Shown here: positions 25,704 to 34,671 of the stretch, piece after piece
Layout: each line of letters opens with the position of its first letter
Position numbering within the stretch: position 1 is the stretch's first letter
Origin: Salinimicrobium sp963739625
Lineage (GTDB): Bacteria > Bacteroidota > Bacteroidia > Flavobacteriales > Flavobacteriaceae
Direction: 5' to 3'
Assembly (NCBI GenBank): GCA_963739625.1
Contig: CAVUAU010000017.1
Coordinates: 1 to 64,000 of the forward strand
Length of the DNA stretch: 64,000 nucleotides
Notes under the pieces: generated by a model
The model's database searches: none
What the model was told of the DNA's origin: nothing
The model's input: only the letters and a program-made list of their open reading frames with translations
Position numbers and translations under genes: made by a program

Positions 25704-28700
25704 ATGATCCTATTCTTCGGAAACAAACCTAATAAGGTATATGCGGTTGACACGCATAAGGCGCTTTCGGCCGAAAACATCGTCAAGTTAAACTGGCTTT
25801 TTGGAAATGCACAATACTTAGAAAAATCTGCCCTGGCAGATTTTTTTGTTGGTCCCCGTGCCGCCATGATCACTCCCTGGAGTACCAACGCGGTGGAGAT
25901 CACACAGAACATGGGTATTGAAGGCATTCGTCGCATTGAGGAATTCATCGAGGTAGATGAGCATTACCATGACTTCGACCCAATGCTGTCACAGCTTTAC
26001 AAAGGTCTCGATCAGGAAATTTTTACCATTGACATAGAGCCCGAACCTGTTCAAAACATTGATGACATCGCGGCTTATAACGCCAAAGAAGGCCTGGCGC
26101 TCAATGATGAAGAGGTGCAGTATCTTGAAGATCTTGCAGAAAGGCTTGGCCGCAAGCTTACAGATTCTGAAGTCTTCGGATTTTCACAGGTGAATTCTGA
26201 ACACTGCCGCCACAAGATCTTCAACGGGACTTTTGTGATCGACGGTAAGGAAAAACCTGTTTCCCTGTTTAAGCTCATTAGAAAAACTTCGGAAGAAAAT
26301 CCGAATGATATAGTTTCTGCATATAAAGATAACGTGGCCTTCATAAAAGGCCCCAGAATTGAACAATTCGCACCAAAAACTGCCGATAAACCTGATTTTT
26401 ACCGGAAATCTGATTTTGATTCGGTGATTTCCCTTAAAGCCGAAACCCACAATTTTCCGACCACAGTAGAACCTTTCAATGGGGCTGCTACCGGAAGCGG
26501 CGGGGAGATCCGCGACAGGCTTGCCGGTGGAAAAGGTTCTTTGCCTTTGGCCGGCACCGCGGTTTACATGACTTCTTACTCCCGTCTCGAGGAGAACAGA
26601 GCCTGGGAAAAAGCATTTTCTGCAAGGCCCTGGCTCTACCAAACTCCCATGGACATTTTAATCAAGGCTTCCAACGGGGCTTCAGATTTCGGAAATAAAT
26701 TTGGACAACCGTTGATCGCGGGATCTGTGTTGACCTTTGAACATTCCGAAGACCGAAGAGCTTTGGGCTACGACAAGGTGATCATGCTTGCCGGCGGAAT
26801 CGGTTATGGAAAAGCCAGCCAGGCGATCAAAGGTGTTCCAAAAAAGGGAGATCAGATCGTTGTATTGGGAGGCGAGAACTACAGGATTGGAATGGGCGGT
26901 GCCGCAGTTTCTTCCGCAGATACGGGAGAATTCAGCAGCGGGATTGAGCTTAACGCCATCCAGCGTTCCAACCCCGAGATGCAGAAAAGAGCTGCCAACA
27001 CCATTCGTGCGATGGTCGAGGCCGATGAGAACCCGATCGTGTCGATCCACGACCACGGCGCCGGCGGACATTTGAACTGCCTTAGCGAACTGGTGGAAGA
27101 TACCGGCGGGAATATTGACCTCGATAAATTGCCGGTTGGTGATCCAACGCTTTCGGCAAAGGAGATCATTGGGAATGAATCCCAGGAAAGAATGGGCCTC
27201 ATCATAGGCGAAAAAGATCTGCAGCAAATGCAGAAGATCGCTGAAAGGGAAAGAACGCCGCTCTACGCCGTGGGCGAAGTGACCGAGGACAGGCAATTCA
27301 CTTTTGAGAGCAAGACCAGTGGTGCCAAACCTATGGATCTCGCGCTTGGCGACATGTTTGGGAGTTCGCCGAGCATGATCATGAAAGATAAGACGGTTCA
27401 CAGGACCTATTACGATATTGACTACTACAAAGAAGATCTGCACGATTACCTGGAGCAGCTGCTGCAACTGGAGGCCGTGGGCTCTAAAGACTGGCTTACG
27501 AACAAAGTTGACCGCTGTGTGACCGGAAAGGTAGCCAAACAGCAAACTGCAGGTCCGCTGCAGCTGCCGTTGAACAACTGCGGAGTGATGGCGCTTGATT
27601 ACCACGGAAAAGAAGGAGTGGCGACTTCTATTGGCCACTCCCCGGTTTCGGCTTTGATCGATCCTGTGGCGGGTTCAAGAAATTCTATAGCCGAAGCTTT
27701 GACCAACATCGTGTGGGCGCCGCTTGAAAAAGGCTTGAAATCTGTTTCGCTTTCGGCGAACTGGATGTGGCCCTGCAACAATGAAGGAGAAGACGCGAGA
27801 TTGTACGAGGCGGTGCAGGGAGTTTCTGACTTTGCCATTTCCCTGGGCATCAATATTCCTACAGGAAAAGATTCGCTTTCCATGAAGCAGCGCTACGAAG
27901 ACGGCAACGTTTTGGCACCGGGAACGGTGATCATTTCTGCTGCCGGACATTGCGACGACGTGAAGAAAGTGGTGGAGCCGGTACTGCAAAAAGAGGGCGG
28001 GCACATTTACTACATCAATTTCTCGGGGGATGAATTTAAACTTGGCGGTTCCTCTTTCGGGCAGATCGTCAACAGGATTGGGAAAGAAACCCCAACGGTG
28101 AAAGATGAACAAAGATTTGCAACCGCTTTTAACGCGGTGCAGGAATTGATCAGGCAGGACCTCATTCTTGCCGGGCACGATGTGGCTTCGGGAGGATTGA
28201 TCACCACACTTCTGGAAATGTGTTTTGCAGATGTGGATCTTTCAGCAAACCTGGATCTTTCGGCATTGGGAGAAGAAGACATTATTAAACTGCTTTTTTC
28301 AGAGAACTGCGGAATTGTTTTCCAGGCCAAAAATGCTTCCGTAGAAGACATTTTAGAGCAGAAAGGAATAGAGTTTTTCAAGATAGGAAAAGTGACCAAA
28401 GGTGGGCTGCTAAAGATCAAGAATGGAGAACACGATTATAAATTCGACATTCCTGAGCTGCGGGATACCTGGTCAAAAACCTCATTTTTGCTGGACGAGA
28501 AACAAAGCGGTATTGACAGTGCTACCGAGCGTTACCGCAACTATGCGAAGCAGCCGCTGCACTTCAGATTTCCGGAGCAGTTCACAGGGAAATTACCATC
28601 CTCCCCCAGCCCCTCCAGAGGAAGGGAGCGAATAAAGGCTGCGATCATCAGGGAAAAAGGATCCAATTCCGAAAGAGAAATGGCTTACGCAATGGACATG

Positions 28701-29378
28701 GCAGGTTTCGACGTAAAAGACGTGCACATGACCGACCTTATTAGCGGGCGTGAAACTCTTGAAAATATTCAGTTCATCGCTGCGGTGGGCGGATTCTCAA
28801 ATTCAGATGTCCTTGGCAGCGCCAAGGGTTGGGCGGGAGCATTTTTGTACAACGAAAAAGCCAAAGCGGCCATAGACAATTTCTTTGCCCGTGAAGATAC
28901 CCTTTCTCTTGGAGTTTGTAACGGTTGCCAGTTATTTATGGAACTGGGTCTGCTACATCCGGATCATGAGGAGAAGCCAAAAATGCTGCACAACGAGTCT
29001 CATAAGTTCGAGTGTAATTTCACTTCCGTAGAAATTGCCAAAAACGAATCGGTGATGCTGCATTCGCTATCGGGAAGCAGACTTGGTATTTGGGCCGCAC
29101 ACGGCGAAGGAAAATTCAGTTTCCCTTATGAAGAAGAGCGGTATAAGATCGTTGGAAAGTATGGTTATGAAGGTTATCCTTCCAATCCAAACGGCTCACA
29201 CTACAACACGGCCATGGTGGCAAGCGATGATGGCAGACATCTGGCCATGATGCCACATTTGGAGCGCTCAACTTTCCCATGGAACTGGGCTTATTATCCA
29301 AAGAACAGGAAAGACGAAGTCTCTCCATGGATAGAGGCTTTTGTAAACGCACGAAAATGGCTGGAAAAGAAGAAATAG
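25704..29378 (+). CDS. purL: phosphoribosylformylglycinamidine synthase, large single-chain form
   Basis: 1,224 residues: converts FGAR, glutamine and ATP to FGAM in purine synthesis. It has an N-terminal PurS-like part, a linker with VNSEHCRHKIFNG, two AIRS-type halves (LKAETHNFPTTVEPFNGAAT; GGEIRDR) and a C-terminal class I glutaminase with the nucleophile in LGVCNGCQLFMELGL (near residue 1075) and His/Glu in WAAHGEGKF. Between the second synthetase half and the glutaminase, residues about 965-977 (KLPSSPSPSRGRER) are encoded by a hairpin-forming, C/T- then G/A-rich stretch that looks like an in-frame palindromic insert. A bidirectional terminator follows. Confidence 0.96.
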   Translation: MILFFGNKPNKVYAVDTHKALSAENIVKLNWLFGNAQYLEKSALADFFVGPRAAMITPWSTNAVEITQNMGIEGIRRIEEFIEVDEHYHDFDPMLSQLYKGLDQEIFTIDIEPEPVQNIDDIAAYNAKEGLALNDEEVQYLEDLAERLGRKLTDSEVFGFSQVNSEHCRHKIFNGTFVIDGKEKPVSLFKLIRKTSEENPNDIVSAYKDNVAFIKGPRIEQFAPKTADKPDFYRKSDFDSVISLKAETHNFPTTVEPFNGAATGSGGEIRDRLAGGKGSLPLAGTAVYMTSYSRLEENRAWEKAFSARPWLYQTPMDILIKASNGASDFGNKFGQPLIAGSVLTFEHSEDRRALGYDKVIMLAGGIGYGKASQAIKGVPKKGDQIVVLGGENYRIGMGGAAVSSADTGEFSSGIELNAIQRSNPEMQKRAANTIRAMVEADENPIVSIHDHGAGGHLNCLSELVEDTGGNIDLDKLPVGDPTLSAKEIIGNESQERMGLIIGEKDLQQMQKIAERERTPLYAVGEVTEDRQFTFESKTSGAKPMDLALGDMFGSSPSMIMKDKTVHRTYYDIDYYKEDLHDYLEQLLQLEAVGSKDWLTNKVDRCVTGKVAKQQTAGPLQLPLNNCGVMALDYHGKEGVATSIGHSPVSALIDPVAGSRNSIAEALTNIVWAPLEKGLKSVSLSANWMWPCNNEGEDARLYEAVQGVSDFAISLGINIPTGKDSLSMKQRYEDGNVLAPGTVIISAAGHCDDVKKVVEPVLQKEGGHIYYINFSGDEFKLGGSSFGQIVNRIGKETPTVKDEQRFATAFNAVQELIRQDLILAGHDVASGGLITTLLEMCFADVDLSANLDLSALGEEDIIKLLFSENCGIVFQAKNASVEDILEQKGIEFFKIGKVTKGGLLKIKNGEHDYKFDIPELRDTWSKTSFLLDEKQSGIDSATERYRNYAKQPLHFRFPEQFTGKLPSSPSPSRGRERIKAAIIREKGSNSEREMAYAMDMAGFDVKDVHMTDLISGRETLENIQFIAAVGGFSNSDVLGSAKGWAGAFLYNEKAKAAIDNFFAREDTLSLGVCNGCQLFMELGLLHPDHEEKPKMLHNESHKFECNFTSVEIAKNESVMLHSLSGSRLGIWAAHGEGKFSFPYEEERYKIVGKYGYEGYPSNPNGSHYNTAMVASDDGRHLAMMPHLERSTFPWNWAYYPKNRKDEVSPWIEAFVNARKWLEKKK
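28600..28630 (+). repeat. palindromic insert inside purL
   Basis: CTCCC at 28601-28605 pairs with GGGAG at 28624-28628, and CCTC with GAGG inside (28611-28621). The stretch encodes PSPSRGRE-type low-complexity residues in the linker before the glutaminase domain and keeps the frame. Similar CTCCCCC...GGGAG units are common intergenic repeats in Flavobacteria, as far as I recall; this copy is coding. Confidence 0.5.
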
Positions 29379-29381
29379 TTC

Positions 29382-29420
29382 AAAAAAAGCTCCTGATCTA
29401 AACGCTCAGGAGCTTTTTTT
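29382..29420 (+). terminator. bidirectional terminator between purL and the lipoprotein gene
   Basis: Arms AGCTCCTGA and TCAGGAGCT with seven A on the left and seven T on the right serve the convergent transcripts from both sides. Confidence 0.85.
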
Positions 29421-29432
29421 AAATTCTGTCTT

Positions 29433-31037
29433 TCACTCCATTAAAATTCCGGAAAGCACAACGACTTCAACCAACTCTCCGTTTTCATAACCTTCTTCCA
29501 TAATAAGGCCTGTGCCGGGGGCGTAATATTTGAGTTCATAGATATCAGGTTCGAATGGATTGACATCTTTAGTGACCAAAACGTGCTCGTAGGTCCCCAT
29601 GTCTATGGTTACTGTTTCATCTAAAGCCACAACCTCTGCAAAGTCTTCTGCTTCTCCTCGATAATATTCCTGGTAATAAAACTGTCCCAAGTAAGGATCT
29701 CCCGGCAACCAGTAGCCCGGAAGAGCGCCGTCAACACCGGCTTCCCAAGAGCCTTCGGCATCTAAAAAATTACCCGTCTCATCATAATTCTTCACATTTT
29801 CCCCCATGTACCAAAGGTTTCCGGAATCATCCTGAGCCAACCAGTCAAAGGTATCCTCAACAACTACTCCATCAACACTTACCACGTCGTGCTGAATCAC
29901 TACCTGTATACCCATTACTGTTTTGGTCCCGTTCATTTGTTCCAGGCTAATATGCTCTATGGGCTCCTCTCCAATTTCACCATTTTCAACTTCATAGGTT
30001 TCATACTCATAGATGGCGTATGAGGATGGCCCGTAAAATGGATTAGTTATAATTGTGGGATTGGAAAATTCAGCAGTATCAAAGTTGGGTAATCCCTCGG
30101 GAAGGGCACCTTCTCCATTATCACAACCAAACCTAATATGTTGATAATCTATTCGATCATCTCCATCAAAGTTCTGCATTACATCTGCCCTGCTCAGGCT
30201 TCCGGTGAAGTTCAATTCGGGAGCATCATATACTCCTTCCCAATCCAGGAGAGTGACTGTGTAGTCCAGGTAAGCATCATCATTATCATACTCCGGCAGG
30301 TCTGGCAAATGCAGGCATAATGGTTCTGCATAATAATCTCCATCACCGTTAACACCAGTCATATTACTTGCTGCAACGACTACCGGTTCTCCATTCACGC
30401 TAACGTCAACAACAAAACGAGCAGGATAGTGTCTTCCATTTTCATCACAGTAATTGGCAAAAAAGCAGTACTCAAAGGTCTTTACCATGTTAAGGTCAAA
30501 AAAACCATAGCCATACTGGTTCACATCCCGGTCATCAAAACAAAGCACAGCAACATCTATATATTTCTTGACTCCAGCACCAAGCTGAATATCGTAGGGC
30601 AGTACCTCTTCAACGAACTGTGCAAGCGCACTGCCTTCTTTAGGAGCAAGCCAAATAATATCGCCTGCTGCGTTGTGAACAGAAAAATGGTCCAGGGAAT
30701 AACTCCCCGGAACAAGTTCAAGTTCCGGTACGTCTTGAGTAAATAGTTGCCCCGCAACCAGATTTATTCTAAAAGGATCAGCCGCAGAGCCAACAATTTC
30801 TGTATCGCCCTGGCTGAGAATTATTTCAACATATGCAGGATCATCATTACTGCACGATGGTAGATCTTCAACAGCTTGTTTATTGAATGATCTCGTTGCC
30901 AAATCCTGGACGATCACACTAAAAGACAATGTAGCCTTATCAGTTACTTTATTGGTTATTTGTTCTTCTTTGCTGCAGGAGGTAAAAAAAATTGCAAAGA
31001 AAATTAATCCTGAGAAATACACTTTTAGTCTTTTCAT
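29433..31037 (-). CDS. large acidic lipoprotein, two-part, unknown function
   Basis: 534 residues from ATG 31037 (MKRLKVYFSGLIFFAIFFTSC, lipobox ending in Cys21); a TTG seven codons upstream is less likely. Residues about 30-310 form a beta-rich part (KATLSFSVIVQDLATRSF, SYSLDHFSVHNAAGDIIWLA) that ends near DYQHIRFGCDNGEG. From about 315 a second part has TAEFSNPTIITNPFYGPSSY, FDWLAQDDSGNLWYMGENVK and DPYLGQFYYQEYYRGEAEDF. The second part resembles stand-alone secreted proteins of about 200-250 residues in other phyla, so this may be a fusion. It is very acidic (many D/E), as expected of a surface protein of a salt-adapted organism. No catalytic motif is seen. Confidence 0.75.
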   Translation of the reverse strand: MKRLKVYFSGLIFFAIFFTSCSKEEQITNKVTDKATLSFSVIVQDLATRSFNKQAVEDLPSCSNDDPAYVEIILSQGDTEIVGSAADPFRINLVAGQLFTQDVPELELVPGSYSLDHFSVHNAAGDIIWLAPKEGSALAQFVEEVLPYDIQLGAGVKKYIDVAVLCFDDRDVNQYGYGFFDLNMVKTFEYCFFANYCDENGRHYPARFVVDVSVNGEPVVVAASNMTGVNGDGDYYAEPLCLHLPDLPEYDNDDAYLDYTVTLLDWEGVYDAPELNFTGSLSRADVMQNFDGDDRIDYQHIRFGCDNGEGALPEGLPNFDTAEFSNPTIITNPFYGPSSYAIYEYETYEVENGEIGEEPIEHISLEQMNGTKTVMGIQVVIQHDVVSVDGVVVEDTFDWLAQDDSGNLWYMGENVKNYDETGNFLDAEGSWEAGVDGALPGYWLPGDPYLGQFYYQEYYRGEAEDFAEVVALDETVTIDMGTYEHVLVTKDVNPFEPDIYELKYYAPGTGLIMEEGYENGELVEVVVLSGILME

Positions 31038-31176
31038 AATTGAAAGTTTTTTGGTCAATATAAACGAATGGTTAATTACGTCTCTGAAGCCAAAAGCAGG
31101 AAGCTCTCATTATAAAAACACCAGGTGCAGTAGATTTTTGAAGCTGAATAATTTACAACATATAAACCAAAATTGA

Positions 31177-31206
31177 TATGGGGAATAACCCCCATTTTTT
31201 CTTTTT
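31177..31206 (+). other. orphan terminator-like hairpin in a 395-bp gap
   Basis: ATGGGG and CCCCAT arms around AATAAC are followed by TTTTT on the plus strand, but no plus-strand gene lies upstream (the neighbour is minus). The gap 31038-31432 also contains the promoters of both divergent genes. I see no ORF of note; a small plus-strand RNA from about 31060-31205 is one explanation. Confidence 0.4.
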
Positions 31207-31432
31207 CATAGTCAAAAATGGCATTTAAAAGGCCTGTATTTCCTAGTTACTTGCCTGATCGCCTATACTTTCTACCTCTGTATTTGCAGTTAACAGCACG
31301 AGCAGATTAATGACTTTTTTAGATTAATCTTAGTTAATTTTAGAAAAATCGGGATTATTCATTTCCCCTGGATTTTCACCTTTTCATAACACAGGTTTTA
31401 CTGCCTGTTTATTATCTTCTAAAAAAGTGATC

Positions 31433-32611
31433 ATGGAAAAACATACGACCAAAAATTTCTTTGGCCGCGGAAATCCCGCTAAGCCCCTGGAAGTAATAAG
31501 CGCGAAAGGCAGTTACATCTATGGTGCCAACGGAAGGAAATATGTAGACTTTTTGGGTGGTGCCGGCGTCGGCAGCCTGGGCTGGGGCTTGCACGAGATA
31601 GAAGATGCCATCAGGAATTTTGACCGGCCTGCTTACGTTTATCCTAACTTTCATTACAAACCCTGGAATGAATTAGCCGAAATGTTGGCGGAAATGACGC
31701 CGGGTAAATTGAAGAAAAGCTTCCGAATGACCGGCGGCTCTGAAGCTGTGGAAGCCGCCCTGGAAATGGCGATGATGTACACCGGGCAAAAAAAGATACT
31801 TTCCGTAGAAGGCGCTTACCACGGAAATACTATTGCAGCCCTGAGTATTGGTGCCAGTTCAAAACACAATCAATTTCCCAACCTGCTGGACGGAATACTG
31901 AAGATCGAGCCCCCTCTCACAAAAGAAACGCTTCAAAAAGTGGAAAAAATGTTAGCCTCTGAAGAAGTTGCCGCAGTGATCATGGAGCCAATCATCATCA
32001 ACCTGGGCGTGATCATTCCCGAAAAAGAGTTTATGGCAGGTTTAGACCGGCTGTGCAAAAAATACGGCACGCTCCTGATTATGGATGAAGCCATCACCGG
32101 TTTTGGCCGCACAGGAAAAATGTTCGCGACAGAACATTATGATATTGAACCCGATATCTTATGTATGGCAAAGGCAATTACCGCCGGGCATGCGGGTATG
32201 GGAGCAGTTATTGCGACCGAGGAAGTAGCCCGCAAAGCGGAAGATGAAAGCATCGGACTTTACTCCTCATATGGCTGGCATCCGGTGAGTGTTGACGCCT
32301 CTCTGACAACTCTCAAGTACTTTCAGAAACACAAGGAAAAACTTTTTGGCAATATTGAGAGACTTGGGAAGCTTTTTGAAAAGGAAATTTCAGAAGTAAA
32401 TTTTAAGGAAAAACCAGAGCTCCGCATCAAAGGCCTCGCCATTGGTATTGATTTAAAAGATAAAGATTATGCTTCTAAAATAAGAAATAATGCACTGGAT
32501 CATGGTCTTTTAATGAATACAGAAGGTTCTTCCCTGCTCTTTTTGCCCAACTTCCTGATGGAGGAAAAAACGGTGACTGAAGGTGTCAATCTTCTCAAAA
32601 AGTGCGTTTAG
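31433..32611 (+). CDS. class III PLP-dependent aminotransferase
   Basis: 392 residues from ATG 31433 (a GTG two codons upstream is an alternative). FRMTGGSEAVEAALEMAMMY, AYHGNTIAALSIGASS and IMDEAITGFGRTGKMFATEH give the acetylornithine/ornithine/GABA aminotransferase fold; the PLP lysine is in CMAKAITAGHAGMGAVIA. It transfers an amino group from an omega-amino compound to 2-oxoglutarate or pyruvate. The substrate is not fixed by sequence; no arginine-pathway genes surround it, and an acyl-CoA ligase follows 77 bases on. Confidence 0.88.
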   Translation: MEKHTTKNFFGRGNPAKPLEVISAKGSYIYGANGRKYVDFLGGAGVGSLGWGLHEIEDAIRNFDRPAYVYPNFHYKPWNELAEMLAEMTPGKLKKSFRMTGGSEAVEAALEMAMMYTGQKKILSVEGAYHGNTIAALSIGASSKHNQFPNLLDGILKIEPPLTKETLQKVEKMLASEEVAAVIMEPIIINLGVIIPEKEFMAGLDRLCKKYGTLLIMDEAITGFGRTGKMFATEHYDIEPDILCMAKAITAGHAGMGAVIATEEVARKAEDESIGLYSSYGWHPVSVDASLTTLKYFQKHKEKLFGNIERLGKLFEKEISEVNFKEKPELRIKGLAIGIDLKDKDYASKIRNNALDHGLLMNTEGSSLLFLPNFLMEEKTVTEGVNLLKKCV

Positions 32612-32688
32612 CTGCAGTTTTTGAAATATTTATTTGAAATAGGTGCTCCTTTTGCTATTTTGCAAGGAGTATTATAACAAATCATTGA

Positions 32689-34464
32689 ATGATTGAAATT
32701 AAAAGACTGTTTGATTTTCCTTACTTCCAGCTGGAGAATGCACCGCTGGAAAAGTCTCTGGTAACCAAAAGAAATGGAAAGTGGGAAGCCCTTTCCTCGC
32801 AAGAATATATTGATAAGGCCAATGCCGTGAGCCGCGGACTCCTTAGGCTGGGCATTCAGCCAAACGATAAGATCGCGGTGATCTCTTCCAGCAACCGCAG
32901 CGAATGGAATGTGCTTGACATTGGATTGTTGCAGATCGGGGCTCAAAACGTGCCAATCTATCCCACCGTTTCTGAAGAAGATTATGAATATGTGCTCAAC
33001 CACAGTGAGTCGATTTACTGCTTTGTATCAGACAAAGAGATCCTGGACAAGCTCAACACAATTAGAGGAAACACTTCTCTCAAAAAAGTGTATTCATTTG
33101 ACGAAATCCCCGGCTGTGCTAACTGGGAAGAGATCGTGGAATCGGGCAGGGATGAATCAAATCAAGAGGAAGTAGAGCAGCGAAAAAAGGCGGTAACTGA
33201 AGATGATCTGGCTACCCTTATCTATACTTCGGGAACAACGGGCAGGCCAAAAGGCGTGATGCTGAGCCATAAAAATATTGTGAGCGACGTCCTGCTGAGT
33301 TCAGAAAGAGTGCCTTTCGAGTTCGGAGAATATGTAGGCCTCAGTTTCCTTCCGGTCTGTCACATTTTCGAGAGAATGATCCTTTATCTCTACCAGTACT
33401 ACAGCGTTTCTATCTTTTTTGCCGAATCTATTGACATGATAAGCGACAACCTCAAAGAGGTGAAACCTCATGTTATCTCGGCCGTACCGCGTTTGCTGGA
33501 GAAGGTTTACGATAAGATCATCGCAAAAGGAACAACTGTAGGGGGGATCAAGCAAAAAATGTTCTTTTGGGCGGTTGAACTAGGGCTTAAATATGAGCCA
33601 TACGGCGCCAACGGCTGGTGGTATGAATTCCAATTAAGTATTGCCCGCAAACTTGTCTTTTCTAAATGGAAAGAAGGCCTTGGCGGAAATATAGAATTAA
33701 TAGTTTCCGGAAGTGCTGCGTTACAGCCACGGCTGGCAAGGGTTTTTGCCGCCGCGGGAATTCCGGTAATGGAAGGTTATGGTCTTACAGAAACTTCCCC
33801 GGTAATTGCAGTGAATGACCAGCGCAACCACGGCTTCAAAATTGGAACTGTAGGAAAGATTTTACGCGATGTCGAGGTGAAGATTGCCGAAGATGGCGAG
33901 ATCCTTACCAAAGGCCCTAACGTCATGAAAGGCTACTATAAAGATCCCGAAAAGACCAAAGAGGCAATCAACGAGGAAGGTTACTTCCACACCGGGGATA
34001 TAGGAGAGCTCGACAAAGACGGCTTCCTGCGCATCACCGACAGAAAAAAGGAAATGTTCAAAACTTCCGGCGGAAAATATGTTGCCCCGCAGCTCATAGA
34101 AAACCAGATGAAACAGTCGCGTTTTATCGACGAGATCATGGTAATTGGGGAAGGCGAAAAAATGCCGGCCGCGTTTATTCAGCCTAATTTTGAATTCCTG
34201 AGGGAATGGGCCAAAAGAAAGCATGTAGAAGTAGGTCCTACCAACGAAGATCTCATCTCCAACAGCGAAGTAATTGGCAGGATTCAGGAGGAAGTTGATT
34301 TCTACAATCAGAAGTTTGGCAGCTGGGAAAAAGTAAAGCGCTTTGAACTCACCCCCGACGTGTGGAGCGTGGAAGGCGATCATCTTACCCCAACTATGAA
34401 GCTCAAGCGAAGAAATATCATCAAGTTATACCAGAAATTGTACGACCAGATCTACGAAAAGTAG
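32689..34464 (+). CDS. long-chain acyl-CoA synthetase (AMP-forming)
   Basis: 591 residues of the FadD15/ACSL-like group. The P-loop is TLIYTSGTTGRPKGVMLSH (near residue 175), then VMEGYGLTETSPVIAVND (near 365) and GYFHTGDIGELDKDGFLRIT with DRKKEMFKTSGGKYVAPQ and the catalytic lysine near the C-terminus (TPTMKLKRRNIIKLY). It activates fatty acids to acyl-CoA via acyl-AMP at the inner face of the membrane. It would feed the beta-oxidation operon at 38.7-45.1 kb and the thioesterase at 0.9 kb would reverse it. Confidence 0.93.
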   Translation: MIEIKRLFDFPYFQLENAPLEKSLVTKRNGKWEALSSQEYIDKANAVSRGLLRLGIQPNDKIAVISSSNRSEWNVLDIGLLQIGAQNVPIYPTVSEEDYEYVLNHSESIYCFVSDKEILDKLNTIRGNTSLKKVYSFDEIPGCANWEEIVESGRDESNQEEVEQRKKAVTEDDLATLIYTSGTTGRPKGVMLSHKNIVSDVLLSSERVPFEFGEYVGLSFLPVCHIFERMILYLYQYYSVSIFFAESIDMISDNLKEVKPHVISAVPRLLEKVYDKIIAKGTTVGGIKQKMFFWAVELGLKYEPYGANGWWYEFQLSIARKLVFSKWKEGLGGNIELIVSGSAALQPRLARVFAAAGIPVMEGYGLTETSPVIAVNDQRNHGFKIGTVGKILRDVEVKIAEDGEILTKGPNVMKGYYKDPEKTKEAINEEGYFHTGDIGELDKDGFLRITDRKKEMFKTSGGKYVAPQLIENQMKQSRFIDEIMVIGEGEKMPAAFIQPNFEFLREWAKRKHVEVGPTNEDLISNSEVIGRIQEEVDFYNQKFGSWEKVKRFELTPDVWSVEGDHLTPTMKLKRRNIIKLYQKLYDQIYEK

Positions 34465-34471
34465 AACAATC

Positions 34472-34514
34472 AAGACCTTCCAAAAATGTCATTTTCGGGA
34501 GGTCTTTCTTTTTT
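34472..34514 (+). terminator. intrinsic terminator after the acyl-CoA synthetase
   Basis: Arms AGACCTTCC and GGGAGGTCT enclose CAAAAATGTCATTTTC and are followed by TTCTTTTTT. The loop is the same AAAAATGnCATTTT palindrome found in the dispersed repeats. Confidence 0.8.
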
Positions 34515-34671
34515 GATCGTACAGGGAAAAACCAACATCTGCAAAACGGGCTTCCTCAATTATGCATAAATTAGAGGCTCTTAAACCTTCTAAAATGGGA
34601 AAACCCAGCATTATCAAAAATGGCTGAATGCTCATCCCCTTTTGCAGAAAATTTATTTTAAAAAATATAGA

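Noticed and set aside
26682..27638. 318-codon ORF antisense to purL
   Set aside because: Long only because of purL codon bias; no recognisable domain and fully inside an essential gene.
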